Origin: Doris montereyensis
Taxonomy: Eukaryota > Mollusca > Gastropoda > Nudibranchia > Dorididae
DNA length: 64,000 nt
Direction: 5' to 3'
NCBI GenBank assembly: GCA_037039925.1
Contig: JAXRKP010000947.1
Span: 1-64,000, forward strand
Position 1 is the first letter of the stretch. Each line of letters starts with the position of its first letter. Made by a program: the position numbers and the translations under genes. Below, piece by piece: positions 52,207 to 64,000 of this stretch. The notes below the pieces were generated by a model that saw only the letters and a list, made by a program, of their open reading frames with translations, had not been told where the DNA came from and did no database searches.

Positions 52207-53873
52207 GTCGATATGCGTAATGTGTTCAGTTTTCAAGATAAAAACATGCGTTCAAAGATGAAAGGTCAGCTGTCAACCTTGTGCCCTTGACCTGCAGTTT
52301 TCTGTTCCTGGAGAGGTCATGATAATAAACATCGCAGAAAAAGAAATATGTTATGAAAACAACGCACATGATGTTAAGGAAAAGAAAAGACCCCTAAATC
52401 TGAGAGAATAGAGCTTACTAGATCTAATTAGAGCTGTATATAGTGTTTAAGCTTTATTATCATTATGATTATCACAAGTGATAAAAGTATCGAGTTTAAA
52501 GAAGATATTATCGCGTTCTTAATATTTTTATGGTTGAAACTGGCTGCAGTGTGTCTACTGTTGTTTCTCTGATTGCATAAAATGCTAATGCATAGGTTTC
52601 GGCTTAGCTAGGTCCACCGAATATAGATATACTTAATTTCTATTCTGTGGCTATTGCCGTGAAGAAGTGAGTCCTCTTTAGTATTGTAATTCCGGAAATA
52701 GTGTTTATTTCTACTACATTTCATTCAATATATTATGTGGTTTCTGGAGACGTTGTTACTACTAGATCTAGATCTAGTACTACTACGGCTAGTCACGGCT
52801 TTTGAGACGCCTGGATGGGACCCACTTCCTTAATTCTGTGCACAGCAACTTAAGTCCAGGCCAAGCCCCCTCTTCTTCATAACAACTGACCAACTCAATT
52901 CTCGAGTATTACTGTCAGCGCGCATATTTTAATTGAATCTAAAATATTAATCCAATTTTGGCTTTAACGGGGTGCGTTTAATTCTGTTTTTAAAGTCTTC
53001 AGCACTATTGCTGAGTTTTATTTATGTTAGCAGTCCATTACAATTACAGCCTTGCTGTGCTAGTACTAGGGTATAATGAGTGCAGGTGACAATCAATGTT
53101 TGAAGATGGAACCATGTATGTTTGACAGCCTCATTTGGTTGTTCTTAAGTTAAGTTTAAGCTGATGTAATGGGATAAACGGCCGTTTATAGTCCTTGAGT
53201 AAGGTCTTCGACAGGAAATGATGACGTCAGAGGGCTTAGAGGGGGGGGGGGGCGGTACCTGGATTGGCGAGTTTGGGATCAAAATGGCGATTTTCTGTTC
53301 TTTATGTATTTGGGTAGAACAATAATTTATCTGCAAGTTTATGGCAGAAAAAAATGTCTTTGTCACGAATAATTTTTTGTTACACAATATTTTGTAGGTG
53401 AAAGAAGGTAACAACAGTCACAATTTTGACGTAAATTACCCTAACACTGACTGAGAGTGAAAACTTGTATAATCGGCCAGCTATCGACGCACAACGCCAC
53501 CCAGTCCATGGTCTATTGACACTAATGACACGCCCCCTCGCTGAGTTGGCCCAGCGTTGAGTGATGTAAAAATAAAGCGTGGAGAGGTGAAATGTTCGGC
53601 CGATGCGTCTACACACCCACAAGTACAGGAATAGAGGAATAAAACAAAATACTGGTCATTATGACGTCTGTTTTCACATCTAAACCCAGATTAACAGTCC
53701 TCTCTTTACATTAGTAACAATGTCAGAGACTCAAAAGAGTAAGGGGGCTGCTGCAAGAAGGGCAACCCGTATGAAATGTTTTTTGGGTTTTTTTGTTGTT
53801 ATTTTATTTTTTTATTTATTTTTTCGCATTTTTCTCTAAATGCAGTTGTTCAATTGAATTCAATTTCAATCAT
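52207..53873. other. Region upstream of PNPO, nothing firmly assigned
   Basis: Presumably holds the PNPO promoter and 5' UTR (transcription leftward). No TATA box or other clear core element could be picked out. A G12 run is at about 53241. A 39-codon plus-strand frame at 53720-53839 is considered and rejected separately. Confidence 0.4.
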
Positions 53874-54960
53874 CTTTATTGATCCTTTAAAATACTTTTT
53901 ATGCAAGCTTGATGGAAAAGTCTCATTATAGTGTTATCAATTTCAAACTTATAAAGCTTCCTCATAAAATACATTCTTTTGTTCACGTTCTTTAAAACTT
54001 TATTTAATTGTTTTTGCCATTCTAGCTTCTCGTCAAAATTATGCCAAGATATTTATATTCATTAACATCTTTTATAACAATATCATTATGGATGTTATTT
54101 GTCTACCTAAAATCAAAAATCATTTCTTTTGTTTTGTTAACGTTAAGTTGTAAATAATTGTCATCACACCATTTTACAAACCTTTTGATATCTTGAGCAT
54201 AATTGATTAGTAGATCTACTTCTGACCCGATAAGAGCTTGGATAGATGTATCATCTGCATATTTTATTATTGGGATGTTTTCAAACGCAGTTTTACAATC
54301 ATTAGTGTAGATATAGAAAAGAGTATAGGTGCAAGGACAGTCTCCTGAGGTGCTCAAGTGTTTATGACAATTACTGACGAGTCAAAAATGCCAATCTCCG
54401 GTTATAATCTAACAAATTGAGGTCTGTTGGTAAGAAAATCTAAGACTAAGATCCAGAGTTACACTTTTCCCAAACCCGTATTTAACAATTTAGGAATCAG
54501 GATGTGTGGCTGTATTGTATTAAAAGCACTTGAAAAATCAACAAAAAGAGTTCTGACATAGCTTGTTGGAGTATCAAGATGATGGTACACGTTATTTGTA
54601 AAAAATAGAATATCATCTTTAACGCCCCTTTTAGATTTATAGGCAAATTGGTGTAGGTCGAGAGTAGGTCCACTTGTAATTGTAATTGTTTTTAACACAA
54701 TCCTCTCAAGACATTTAATTAAAATAGATGTCAATGCTACTGGTCTTGAATCATTCATTTGTTTTATATTACTGCATTTTGGGACAGGAGATATTTAGGA
54801 CATTTTCCAAGCATTCGGTATTTCATTTAACGACAATGATAAATTAAATATGTACGAAAATATACCTGAGAGTTCACTAGAACATAATTTTATGACACGT
54901 GAGGTTATATTCTCCGGTCCACAGGCTTTCGTTTATTTCCCCCACTAAATTTCCATCTCC
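53874..54960 (-). pseudogene. Reverse transcriptase of a second LINE family, decayed
   Basis: Minus strand, in order: CGPENITSRVIKLCSSELSG, IPNAWKMS, NDSRPVALTSILIKCLERIV, LHQFAYKSKRGVKDDILF, RTLFVDFSSAFNTIQPHIL, the catalytic IKYADDTSIQ, KFVKWCDDNYLQLN-type, YKYLGI, and a C-terminal ACIKSILKDQ with stop. Several frameshifts. The DFSSAFNTI block suggests a CR1/Rex1-like clade. No endonuclease portion is present. Confidence 0.85.
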
Positions 54961-55740
54961 TCCGTCATTTAACGACCGATTTGTATAAGTATAATATTTG
55001 GCACACAGGTTCCTCTCGTCAATGTTAATAGAATGACGTCAGGTTTTTTTAAAAATATCTTGTAAAATTTTTTGAGAATTTTTTTGTTTTGGTACCGTAA
55101 TAAAATTTCCATTTTTGCATATAATCGATATACATGTGTATGTTATTTTAAAAAATTCATTAAAAAAACCCAAACCAAAATATAAAAAAAACCCCGACGT
55201 CATTCTTCAGATATTGAATGGAAAGAACGATCTGCACAAGTTTTGAGCGATTTTATTTATATCTAAGTGAGGAGATAGATTTTGAAAATTGGGTCAAATC
55301 CAAGATGGCGGCCGTTTCCTTGGCAACCAAGGGCGCTACAAACTTTTGAATTATATAAGTAGACTATATTTTGACAGTTACTCATACATATAATATACTA
55401 AAAGCAAAAACAAACACTCCAGGAGCCCCCCCCCTCCCCCCCCCCTTTAAATTAAAGTTTTAGCCCTTACAGTACTAACACGAGTCGGCCATTAATTCTG
55501 ATGACGTGTTTGAATTCAGGGTCCTTAAATTTATAAGCCATCCCTAGACGTATTAATAATGTGACTTAAGCCTATATTTTTTAAGTTTATTATTTTTCAA
55601 TTGTTTAAAAAAACATTTTCGGCTCCTAATCCCGGGGTTGTCTTGATATTTATTTTAATTTAACGCCTTTGTAGTCATTGGTCCAGGCAGTGAACAGGTA
55701 AGCACCTGTACGGGGAGTAGATAATCCTGCCCTCCACGAG
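54961..55740. other. AT-rich intergenic sequence
   Basis: Contains GATGGCGGCCGTTTCCTTGG near 55306 and a C-rich run near 55425, but no recognised element. Confidence 0.4.
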
Positions 55741-56099
55741 TCTCCTGCTGCCTTGCAGGTCGGTATTGGCTGACCAAAGGCTAAAGGAATTAACCCTGAC
55801 AGAAAACAACCTGCTGCCTTCCAGGTCGGTCTTGATTGACCAAAGGCTAAGGGAGTTAACCCTGACAGAAAATAATAACCTGCTGCCTTGCAGGCTGGTC
55901 TTGAATGACTACAGGCTAAGGGAGTTAACCCTGATAGAAAATAACAAGGCCTGGTAGGGGTCTCAAGGTGGCATCCCTACCATCTACACAGGGTACAGTG
56001 GGCTAATTCCCTGCTTATCCAAAACAGCCTGATTCAGAGATGTAAAAGTAATATAACCGACTTGATCTTTCAACGACGAAAATGGAAACGAACACGGAC

Positions 56100-56770
56100 T
56101 GTGATTTTTAAAACATGGAATGTTAGGGTAATAAATGGAAAAGAGTCAGAATTAGTTGAAGAAATGGAAAAATTCAAAGTAGACATTTTGGCTATTACAG
56201 AAACAGAAAAATGGGCAAGGAATAGAAAATGTAGGACTAAATAATATTTTAATCTTCTCAGGAGTAGATGTCAAAGATAGAGCTAGAGCAGGAGTAGGTC
56301 TCCTAGTGCATAAAAGGCATGAAAAGCTACTAGAAAGCTGGGAATTCATAAGCCCACAGTTATTAGAGGTAAATATTAAACCAAAAGGAAGAGAAATTAA
56401 ATTCTTTAATAGCTTATGGACCAAACGAAGACGCCAATAAAGAAGAAAGAGATGCCTTTGAAAAACGATTTACAAATAGCTGCAGAGAATCTTAAACACA
56501 AACAGGAACTAATGGTTTTATGAGATTTAAATGCTAGAGTAGGCAACAATATAGAAATACCAGGAGGAGTAATAGGTAAAGAAGGAGAGACAACAACTTC
56601 TCCAAATGGAGAGAGACTAGTAGATTGTTGCCTAAAGAATAACATGAAAATAGCCAACACCTTTTTTGCTCATAAAGATATCCATAAATATACAAGAGTA
56701 AATGAAGACAGGTGTGAAAAGTCAATCATAGACTACATAATAGTTAGCAGCTCCCTTTTACAGTACATTG
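56100..56770 (+). pseudogene. LINE endonuclease region, copy 2
   Basis: TWNVRVINGKESELVEEMEK and DILAITETE are followed by frame breaks. Later pieces include the remaining endonuclease blocks (LNARVGNN-like near 56528 and DYIIVSSS near 56730). Confidence 0.75.
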
Positions 56771-57600
56771 GATGCAAGAGTAAACAGAGGAGCGGAAATA
56801 TTTAGTGATCATCATCTAGTGATTGCCAAAATGAGATTACAAATTACATGCCAACAAGAATGGATGTCCAAACAGGTGCCAGACGACTGGAAAAAGGGAA
56901 CGGTAGTACCAATTCATAAGAAAGGATCAACTATGGAATGCTCAAACAATAGAGGGATATCACTACTTAACGTTCAAGGAAAAGTATATGCCAGGATACC
57001 GGAAATGAAACTAAGGAAAAGAGTACAGGATCAGATTGAAGAGTATCAGAGCGGATTTAGACCAGGAAGAAATGTACAAGACCACATATTTCAATTAGAC
57101 AAATAATAGAAAATTCCTTGAGAAAAACATTGACTTGCACCTTTGTTTTATTGACTTAGAAAAGACATTTGACACTGTGAGGAGGGACGAACTATGGCAT
57201 TCCTTAAAAAAGAACACAATGTAGAGCAAAATTAAATAAAAGCCATCAAAAGTTTTTACAATAAACCAACATGTGCAGTGAGAGTAGCTGGAAACATATC
57301 TGCAGAATTTGATGTAGATATAATAGGAGTAAAACAGGGTTGTGTCCTAAGTCCTCTTTTGTTTATCACATTTATGGATTCAGTCGCAAAGGCATCCTCA
57401 AAAATGAAGAAAATCAGAAAGAGACCTCCAGTCGGATATCAATATAATGAATAATGAATAAAAGAGGAATGAGATTAAATGCAAAGAAAACCAAAACAAT
57501 GCTAGTAACTAGGGAACCTAAAACACAAAATCTTAAATTGGGCAGCGAGAATTTAGAACAAGTTCAAAGCTACAATTACCTATGAGTAATGATTAACTCA
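56768..57600 (+). pseudogene. LINE reverse transcriptase region, copy 2
   Basis: EIFSDHHLVIAKMRLQ, VPDDWKKGTVVPIHKKGS, NNRGISLLNVQGKVYARI, EEYQSGFRPGRNVQDHIFQ and IGVKQGCVLSPLLFITFMDS are recognisable blocks in several frames. NYL* (TGA for GGA in copy 1) adds a stop. Confidence 0.85.
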
Positions 57601-57719
57601 GAGGGAAAACTAAGAGAAGAAATCGGCCAGAGAATCAAAAGGCAAGTGCAATATATAACCATCTAGGAATGGCAAAAATTGTCAACAAAAACCAAAATGG
57701 CAGTATATAATACAGTTTA

Positions 57720-58082
57720 TTGTCTTTCTCTCCTCTGTGGCAGCATGAAACCTGGACCTTAGACAGTAGAGAATACAGTAGAGTACAGGCAGCTGAAATG
57801 AAATATCTAAGAAGAGTAGTAGTAGTAGTAGGGAAGACTAAAAGAGACAAAATCAGAAGCACAACAATAAGAGATCAAACCAAAGCAGATGGCATAAAAA
57901 CTAAGATAGAAACAAATCAATTGAGATGGTTTGGGCATGTAAACAGAATGAATGACAATAGAATAGCTAAATCAGTATACAGTACTAAAGCCCAAGGTAA
58001 AACACCAAAAGGCAGACCTCGGAGAAAGTGGGAAGAAGATGTAAAAGAGGCATTGAAATTGAAGCAGAGAAATTCAACATAG
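57720..58082 (+). pseudogene. LINE C-terminal domain, copy 2
   Basis: ETWTLDSREYSRVQAAEMKY, LRRVV with an added GTA expansion, then NQLRWFGHVNRMNDNRIAKS and GRPRRKWEEDVKEALK. Open for 120 codons. Confidence 0.88.
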
Positions 58083-58267
58083 GAAGGAAACAGAAAATGC
58101 CAGGACAGGGCATCCTGGAGAAAGACCATTTCGGGAAACTGAATCCATACACTGAAAGGTAGAAATGGGAACTGATAAAGAAAGAAAGAAAGAACTGTCA
58201 CACACAGGTTGGCATTTCACGTGGTGGATGTCATATTTTACGCCATAAATAAAAGCCTTGCTTGTGG

Positions 58268-58557
58268 TGTCGGTGGCCAAATGGTTAGGCTGCCAGACTT
58301 GGGATCATGAGGTCTCGGGTTCAAATCCTGACAAAGCCAGGCCCGACTTTGTGATCCTGGGAAAGACACTAATAAAACACGTATTTCTCCCACTTAAGCT
58401 AGGTGCGAATAGGTACAAGCACTAGCTTTGAAGTGACAACCTGCGTTAGACTAGTGTCCTGTCCAGGAGGTGATTATTATCAGCTGTTCCCTTTCATGTT
58501 CTAGAAACCGGGTTAACTCCGGCTCTATGGGCCGCAATGGTCTTGAAGAAATTTTAC
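58268..58557 (+). mobile_element. SINE family A, near full length
   Basis: Head GTCGGTGGCCAAATGGTTAG (A-box) and GGGTTCAAATCCTGAC (B-box), body GTACAAGCACTAGCTTTGAA, GTCCTGTCCAGGAGGTGATT and CTCTATGGGCCGCAATGGTC. It is the cleanest plus-strand copy in the window. Confidence 0.88.
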
Positions 58558-58559
58558 AT

Positions 58560-59450
58560 ACCTAGGTCTTTCTTACATACAAATTTACTTTCCTAGATCT
58601 TTCTTGCATACAAATTTACTTTCCTAGATCTTTTTTGCATACAAATTTACTTTCCTAGGTCTTTCTTGCATACAAATTTACTTTCCTAGATCTTTCTTGC
58701 TGCATACAAACTTACTTTCCTAGATCTTTCTTGCATACAAATTTACTTTCCTAGATCTCTTGCATACAAATTTACTTTCCTCCTAGATCTTTCTTACATA
58801 CAAATTTACTTTCCTAGATCTTTCTTGGCTACAAATTTACTTTCCTAGATCTCTTGCATACAAATTTACTTTCCTAGGTCTTTCTTGCATACAAATTTAC
58901 TTTCCTAGATCTTTCTTGGCTACAAATTTACTTTCCTAGGTCTTTCTTGCATGCAAATTTACTTTCCTAGATCTTTCTTGCATACAAATTTACTTTCCTA
59001 GATCTTTCTTGCATACAAATTTACTTTATTAGGTCTTTCTTGTATGCAAATTTACTTTCCTAGGTCTTTCTTGCATATAAATTTACTTTCCTAAATTTTG
59101 TTTTGCATACAAATTTACTTTCCTAGATCTTTCTTTTGTGTTAATTTACTTTCCTAGGTCTTTCTTGCATACAAATTTACTTTCCTAGATCCTTTTCGCA
59201 TACAAATTTACTTTCCTAGATCTTTCTTGTGTGTAAATTTACTTTCCTAGATCTTTCTCGCATACAAATTTACTTTCCTAGGTCTTTCTTGCATACAAAT
59301 TTACTTTCCTAGATCTTTCTTGCGTGTAAATTTACTTTCATAGATCTTTCTTGCGTGTAAATTTACTTTCCTAGATCTTTCTTGCGTGTAAATTTACTTT
59401 CCTAGATCTTTCTTGCATACAAATTTATCTTCCTAGATCTTTCTTGCACA
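58560..59450 (+). repeat. 31-bp minisatellite
   Basis: About 29 units of CATACAAATTTACTTTCCTA plus GATCTTTCTTG. It starts at the 3' end of a SINE. Confidence 0.95.
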
Positions 59451-62400
59451 CGAAGAGAAAAGAGGAAAAAGGAAAAGAAAGGGTGAAAAAGAAAAAAATG
59501 GAATAAAAAACTCACATTTTGTTGTAGAAAAAAAAGGTATTTATTGACGTAATTGATATCTCCCCAAAGAAAATACAGAAAAAGAAATTTATAAGGATTA
59601 TGCGTGTATATACAATTGTTTGTAAAATAAAATAAAAATTTGGTAAAAATCTGTGAATGTGGACAAAAATATCAATTTGCTACTGCTACGTGCTGCCGCA
59701 ATTTTAACACGTGATTCACTTGCAAACACGTGTTCAATGATGATACTCATGCAGTACGTTTATTGTATGGTTGTATTTGTATATATACGTGTACTGCATA
59801 ATGAAGACAAGAAAGCTATCACTTTTATGGAATGTTTCTTTGGAGACCTGAAACTGGAATACGGTCATGAAACAAAGATAATATATTAATTAATTAAAAA
59901 TATATATTAGCAGTGTATAATATAGTGTGTACCCATTCACACTCACAGTCACACACACAAACATAGCTTTATTACATAAGGTAAAAAATGATGGCAAAGA
60001 GTTTTGGTCATGTTCATAGTATTTGGTTCTGTAGAAGTAAAACCTGAAAAAACTAAAAAGATGAACAAAAATAAGAATTTGTATATAGTCTTTTCCTGCC
60101 AGGGATGATTCCCATTTTATGTACCTGATTTCTCTTCTCGGTTTTTCTCTTTTTGTTTTTTTTTGTTTTACCTCAGCTTTTCCGCACTTGATAGGTTTTA
60201 TTACCCTTTTTTTTTTAATGAAAGCATAAATCTATCCAGATTGATGATTTGAAAAATAATAAAAAACACAAAAACAACAACAAACAAACCCACACTAATA
60301 ATTCAATCTTGCCTCTCTTGTCAAGACAAAGTTAACCAAACTAATTTAAAAACTTACTTTTCAATCACTCTGTACACAATATAAATTCTAATGTACAAAC
60401 GTGAGTAGGGGAAGGAGGAAATTAAGTTTAAAAACACGTCTAGACTGTAATTAGTGTAATACAACACACTTTCAAAGACCACCAAAGAACATGACCAAAA
60501 CACCAAAACACCATCAATTATCAAAACACCAAAAACACCATCAATTATCAATCAGTCAGTTAAAATAAAGTAGAAGTAAGTGTTGGAGAAAATCAACATT
60601 TTCTGTACAATGTGGTGACGATATGAAGCGTTCTTATTATTATGGCAAATGGAGATACAGCGTCGATCCCACTTAGAACTCAGTAACTACAAATTTTAAA
60701 TGAAATCATCTTAATTCATACAATCTTCTTTTCTATCACTTCTTTTCACAAATGCACAACCATTTATATCTATATTTTACATATATCATTTATATCTATA
60801 TTTTACATATATCATATACGATACACGTGTAGTGCGTACACACATCTATATTAAATGTAAATGTTATCACTGAATAATATTTATGGGTGTGTGTGACTTT
60901 GGAATGTTACTGATAACGGACAGTGTAATGACAGTAGGGGTGTCAAAAATCATACTGTGTAGAAGTAAAACCTGAAAAAACAAAAAAAGGTGAACGAAGA
61001 CACAAGAACATTCCACTTGAAATCCTTGACTGGACTTCAAAAGGATGGAGAATTCACATCATCCACGAAAGATAAGCAAGGTCAACATAAGACCGTCAAG
61101 GCTAACCGAGTAACCATGTCTCAGAAGAAAATGCTTTCCACTGTCGTGTAATTGCTCATGGCACTTAAGAAACCGAGGTGACTTGTTCTTGAGTCATTTT
61201 AAATCAGTTTTGCTACTTTCAGGATTCTTAGTTTTCACGCATCACATATAGACACAAATTTATAGCTGTCAACCTTTTTTTAGATAAAAAAACCACAACA
61301 AACTCTGACAATGCTAACTTATTGAACAGCGGCCGGTAAAATTCCGAGAAACATTGACGATCCAACTTATATTAACCCCATTAAGGAAAATAATTTTTAA
61401 AATTCTCGACCGTTCAAGCGAATGAGACGGTCTTTTTGTCAAATCAGATTGACCATCTCCACATTTTAACCCTAATTTTTCTCAGTCTCTGCCTTCAGGT
61501 TTCTTTAAAAAATACGAATAACCTCAAATACGTACTTTTCAAGATAAATACAGACTTACAGACTCAAGCCCCAAAAAAATGTGTACACATGTACCAAGTA
61601 TGTTTTACGTAGTTGGCGGCTATGCAAATTTTAGCCCAAAGAAGAGAAAGAAAAACCCTGAGTTAAGTAAAAAAAACGGGTGTCTTAAAAACCCCAGATA
61701 TTTTAAAAAGTTGTTTAAAAACAGCTGTTTAAAGAAGTTGTTTAAAAAGTCTTTTCATGGATGTCCTTCTGCAGACGGAAGTAAGAAAATAAAAAATGGG
61801 AAGTGTGTCAGAACTGTTATCAAGTCATCGTGACATTATCAATATGTACATTGTCATCATCATGATAAACAGAGGGTACAATTTGTAACTTAGTTTTGAG
61901 TTGGCTGTGTATGTAAGACAAAGTAACCAGTGAAAAAAAATAATTCAGGTACAGGTGTCATAGTGACCTGGGATCAGATGTTCAATTTCAATTTCGTTGG
62001 GTTTTTTGGTTTGTCCCCCCCCCCCCCCTATTTCTTTCTTCCTTCTTATTTCTTTTCTTTGTCAGGTTTCCCAGTGTGTTAACGTTGTTAGTGCCTGCAT
62101 GCATGGCTAAAAACAGATCTTCCAGCACCTTCCATTCCAGCCGCCCCATGCACGGCAAATGTTTGTTCCATTTACTTCGGTAGCTTACAAATTGTCAGAA
62201 CTACTTCCACAAGGCATGGGTTTTCACCTCTTTTTTGTGAAATGTTATCTTTGTTGTTATCTTTTTTCTTCTTTTCATTCTAAAGCTGAATAATGGACTG
62301 TGTAAGGATAGTACTGACAGTAGGGGTGTCCTTTTCACACTTTTGGACTGTGTAAGGACACTAAAGCTGAATAATGGACTGTGTAAGGATAGTACTGACA

Positions 62401-62930
62401 GTAGGGGTGTCAAAAATCATGTTCTGTAGAAGTAAAACCTGAAAAAACTAAAAAGATGAACAAAAATAAGAACATTCCTCACATGAGGGAACAAAAATCT
62501 TTAAAAAACAACAACAAAAATTAAGATTCTTGACCCTCTGTTCACCATGATAGTGATTCATCAAATTAGAAAGGATATGATATATATATATAAAGTATAT
62601 TATAATAATAGCACACAAGATTTTTTACGTTCATAACATGTTACAGGATAAGAAAATATTGATTACATTTGAAAACTGTGGTCATTCACTGTGTAAAATA
62701 TAAAAATAATTGTATGGATGAGTTTTACAAAGAAAAAAATTAGATTTCAACACACGGACCTAAATGGCTGATAGGTTAATAGGGAGACTTTGACAACATG
62801 TGATATGTTAAAACGTTTTGAAGAAGATATTTATTATAAAAATTTGATATGTAGATGACAATCACAACCTATAACTAGAAAGTTGACGCAACAGGTGACA
62901 TTTTGAACACGAAAGTTACTGCAATTTCAC
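59451..62930. other. AT-rich region with small duplications, no gene
   Basis: Three dispersed copies of GTAGAAGTAAAACCTGAAAA with flanks lie at 60027-60085, 60905-61015 and 62395-62480. An 80-bp-spaced direct repeat (GCTGAATAATGGACTGTGTA) is at 62281-62330 and 62361-62410. A duplicated ATTTATATCTATATTTTACA is near 60760-60810. A repeat shared with 34425-34560 is at 61545-61680. No coding exon was supported. Confidence 0.5.
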
Positions 62931-62932
62931 AG

Positions 62933-63077
62933 TGACAGTACTTCCATAAACCGAGCAAGCCTGTGTGAGCGCTTCAGGGATTTCTCCTCGGTATACAAAA
63001 GCTCTGACAGCCACTCTCGTCATCACAAGGCGAATAAGTCGCGGTCTGCCATGCCAAAAACAGACCCTAGGGGCTAG
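62933..63077 (+). other. Possible terminal coding exon, unassigned
   Basis: After GCAATTTCACAG, a frame reads DSTSINRASLCERFRDFSSV, YKSSDSHSRHHKANKSRS and AMPKTDPRG, then TAG. It is polar and Ser-rich, like a cytosolic tail. A second overlapping plus frame (62965-63273) is also open, so this is weak. Confidence 0.2.
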
Positions 63078-63589
63078 GGTTTCCATTGGAGCTCAAAGGA
63101 CCAATGACCAAATGTCAAAACAAAGACGGGTATATTTATCACACAACTCAATGAGATATTTAAAAAAAAGGTTCACATTCAGAATTCTAGTCACAATCAG
63201 TCGTGAGTCACTCCGGAATCAACACAAGGGTCTGCAAAATTTGTACGACACAGTTGCCACCCAGCGCCAGTAGGTCGGCTGTTCGTGTGCTTTTTGCGTC
63301 CAGTAGTTTGTATGGCAATCTCGAGATATTTTGAGCGTGCTATCTATAAACAGTAACGACTATAGGGACACCCTCTTCACTCAGTCGCCTCTTGGCCCTC
63401 CATTTTGGCAGACACAAAAATCAAACAAACAATAAGAATATTACACACAAAAAAACCAGCATGAAAAAGCCCATCGACAGCATTCATAATAAATCTTTTT
63501 TTTTTTACCATTTCCATCCATTTTAAAACTGCTATTTTAGGAACTGGCAGTTGGAAAATTCCATTTCTCACATGACTCTTTGACCTTTT

Positions 63590-64000
63590 CAAAAAGCATG
63601 TAACGATGTAATTTCACACATGACTCTTTGACCTTTACAAAAGCATGTAACGATGTAATTTCACATGACTCTTTGACCTTTTCAAAAGCATGTAACGATG
63701 TAATTTCACACATGGCTCTTTGACCTTTTCAAAAGCATGTAACGATGTAATTTCACATGACTCTTTGACCTTTTCAAAAGCATGTAACGATGTAATTTCA
63801 CACATGACTCTTTGACCTTTTCAAAAAGCATGTAACGATGTAATTTCACACATGACTCTTTGACCTTTTCAAAAAGCATGTAACGATGTAATTTCACACA
63901 TGACTCTTTGACCTTTTCAAAAAAAGCATGTAACGATGTAATTTCACACATGACTCTTTGACCTTTTCAAAAAGCATGTAACGATGTAATTTCACACACT
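63590..64000 (+). repeat. 47-bp minisatellite, continues off-window
   Basis: About nine units of GCATGTAACGATGTAATTTC plus ACACATGACTCTTTGACC and TTTTCAAAAA, with 44-bp variants lacking an internal CACA. Confidence 0.95.

Larger units (their letters stand above)
55741..58195 (+). mobile_element. LINE copy 2 (same family as 46361-48880), degraded but colinear
   Basis: 5' end with three and a half 66-bp repeats (55741-55945), endonuclease, reverse transcriptase, C-terminal domain and a GATAAAGAAAGAAAGAAAG tail. Frames are broken by many indels. The catalytic Asp-Asp box is deleted between about 57408 and 57412. Confidence 0.88.

Noticed and set aside
53720..53839. 39-codon plus frame (basic start, then a hydrophobic run)
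   Set aside because: The hydrophobic half is encoded by a T-rich stretch; no conservation or splice evidence, so it is probably chance.
59653..59889. 78-codon plus frame beginning MNVDKNINLLLLRAAA
   Set aside because: AT-rich region, no recognised domain, no flanking signals.

Overview
The window is animal nuclear DNA: genes split by spliceosomal introns, non-LTR retrotransposons, several families of tRNA-derived SINEs and many private minisatellites. The repeat style and gene structure suggest a lophotrochozoan, probably a gastropod mollusc; this is inference, because no species marker is present. Two protein genes can be supported.

(1) Positions 1-14917, plus strand: the 3' eight exons of an SLC16-family (monocarboxylate transporter, MCT) gene. 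The window opens inside the conserved SLC16 motif before transmembrane helix 5 and the stop codon is at 14915-14917. All splice sites look usable, but the reading frame carries five single-base shifts and one in-frame stop, so this is either a decaying copy or a locally error-rich assembly. Its introns hold large tandem arrays. The first array is built from copies of the exon-intron junction itself.

(2) Positions 33804-52206, minus strand: a seven-exon pyridoxamine 5'-phosphate oxidase (PNPO) gene, which makes the vitamin B6 cofactor PLP. Exon phases agree along its length. One intron is a GC-AG intron with about 1.9 kb of polypyrimidine just upstream of its 3' splice site. Intron 1 (10 kb) holds a broken LINE, SINEs and many arrays.

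Between the genes (about 15.4-33.4 kb) lie SINEs, a duplicated dispersed element and tandem arrays, ending in a 6.5-kb block of four adjoining arrays (26.56-33.02 kb), the largest 4.4 kb. Upstream of PNPO (52.2-64 kb) are a minus-strand LINE remnant (53.87-54.96 kb), a second copy of the LINE found in PNPO intron 1 (55.74-58.19 kb), a SINE, a 31-bp array, about 3.5 kb of AT-rich DNA and a 47-bp array that runs off the window end.

No tRNA, rRNA, CRISPR or prokaryotic-type operon was seen. The tRNA-like sequences are SINE heads. Most long open frames in the window are by-products of tandem arrays whose unit length is a multiple of three. The two genes are not obviously linked in function; the shared theme is repeat expansion inside introns.
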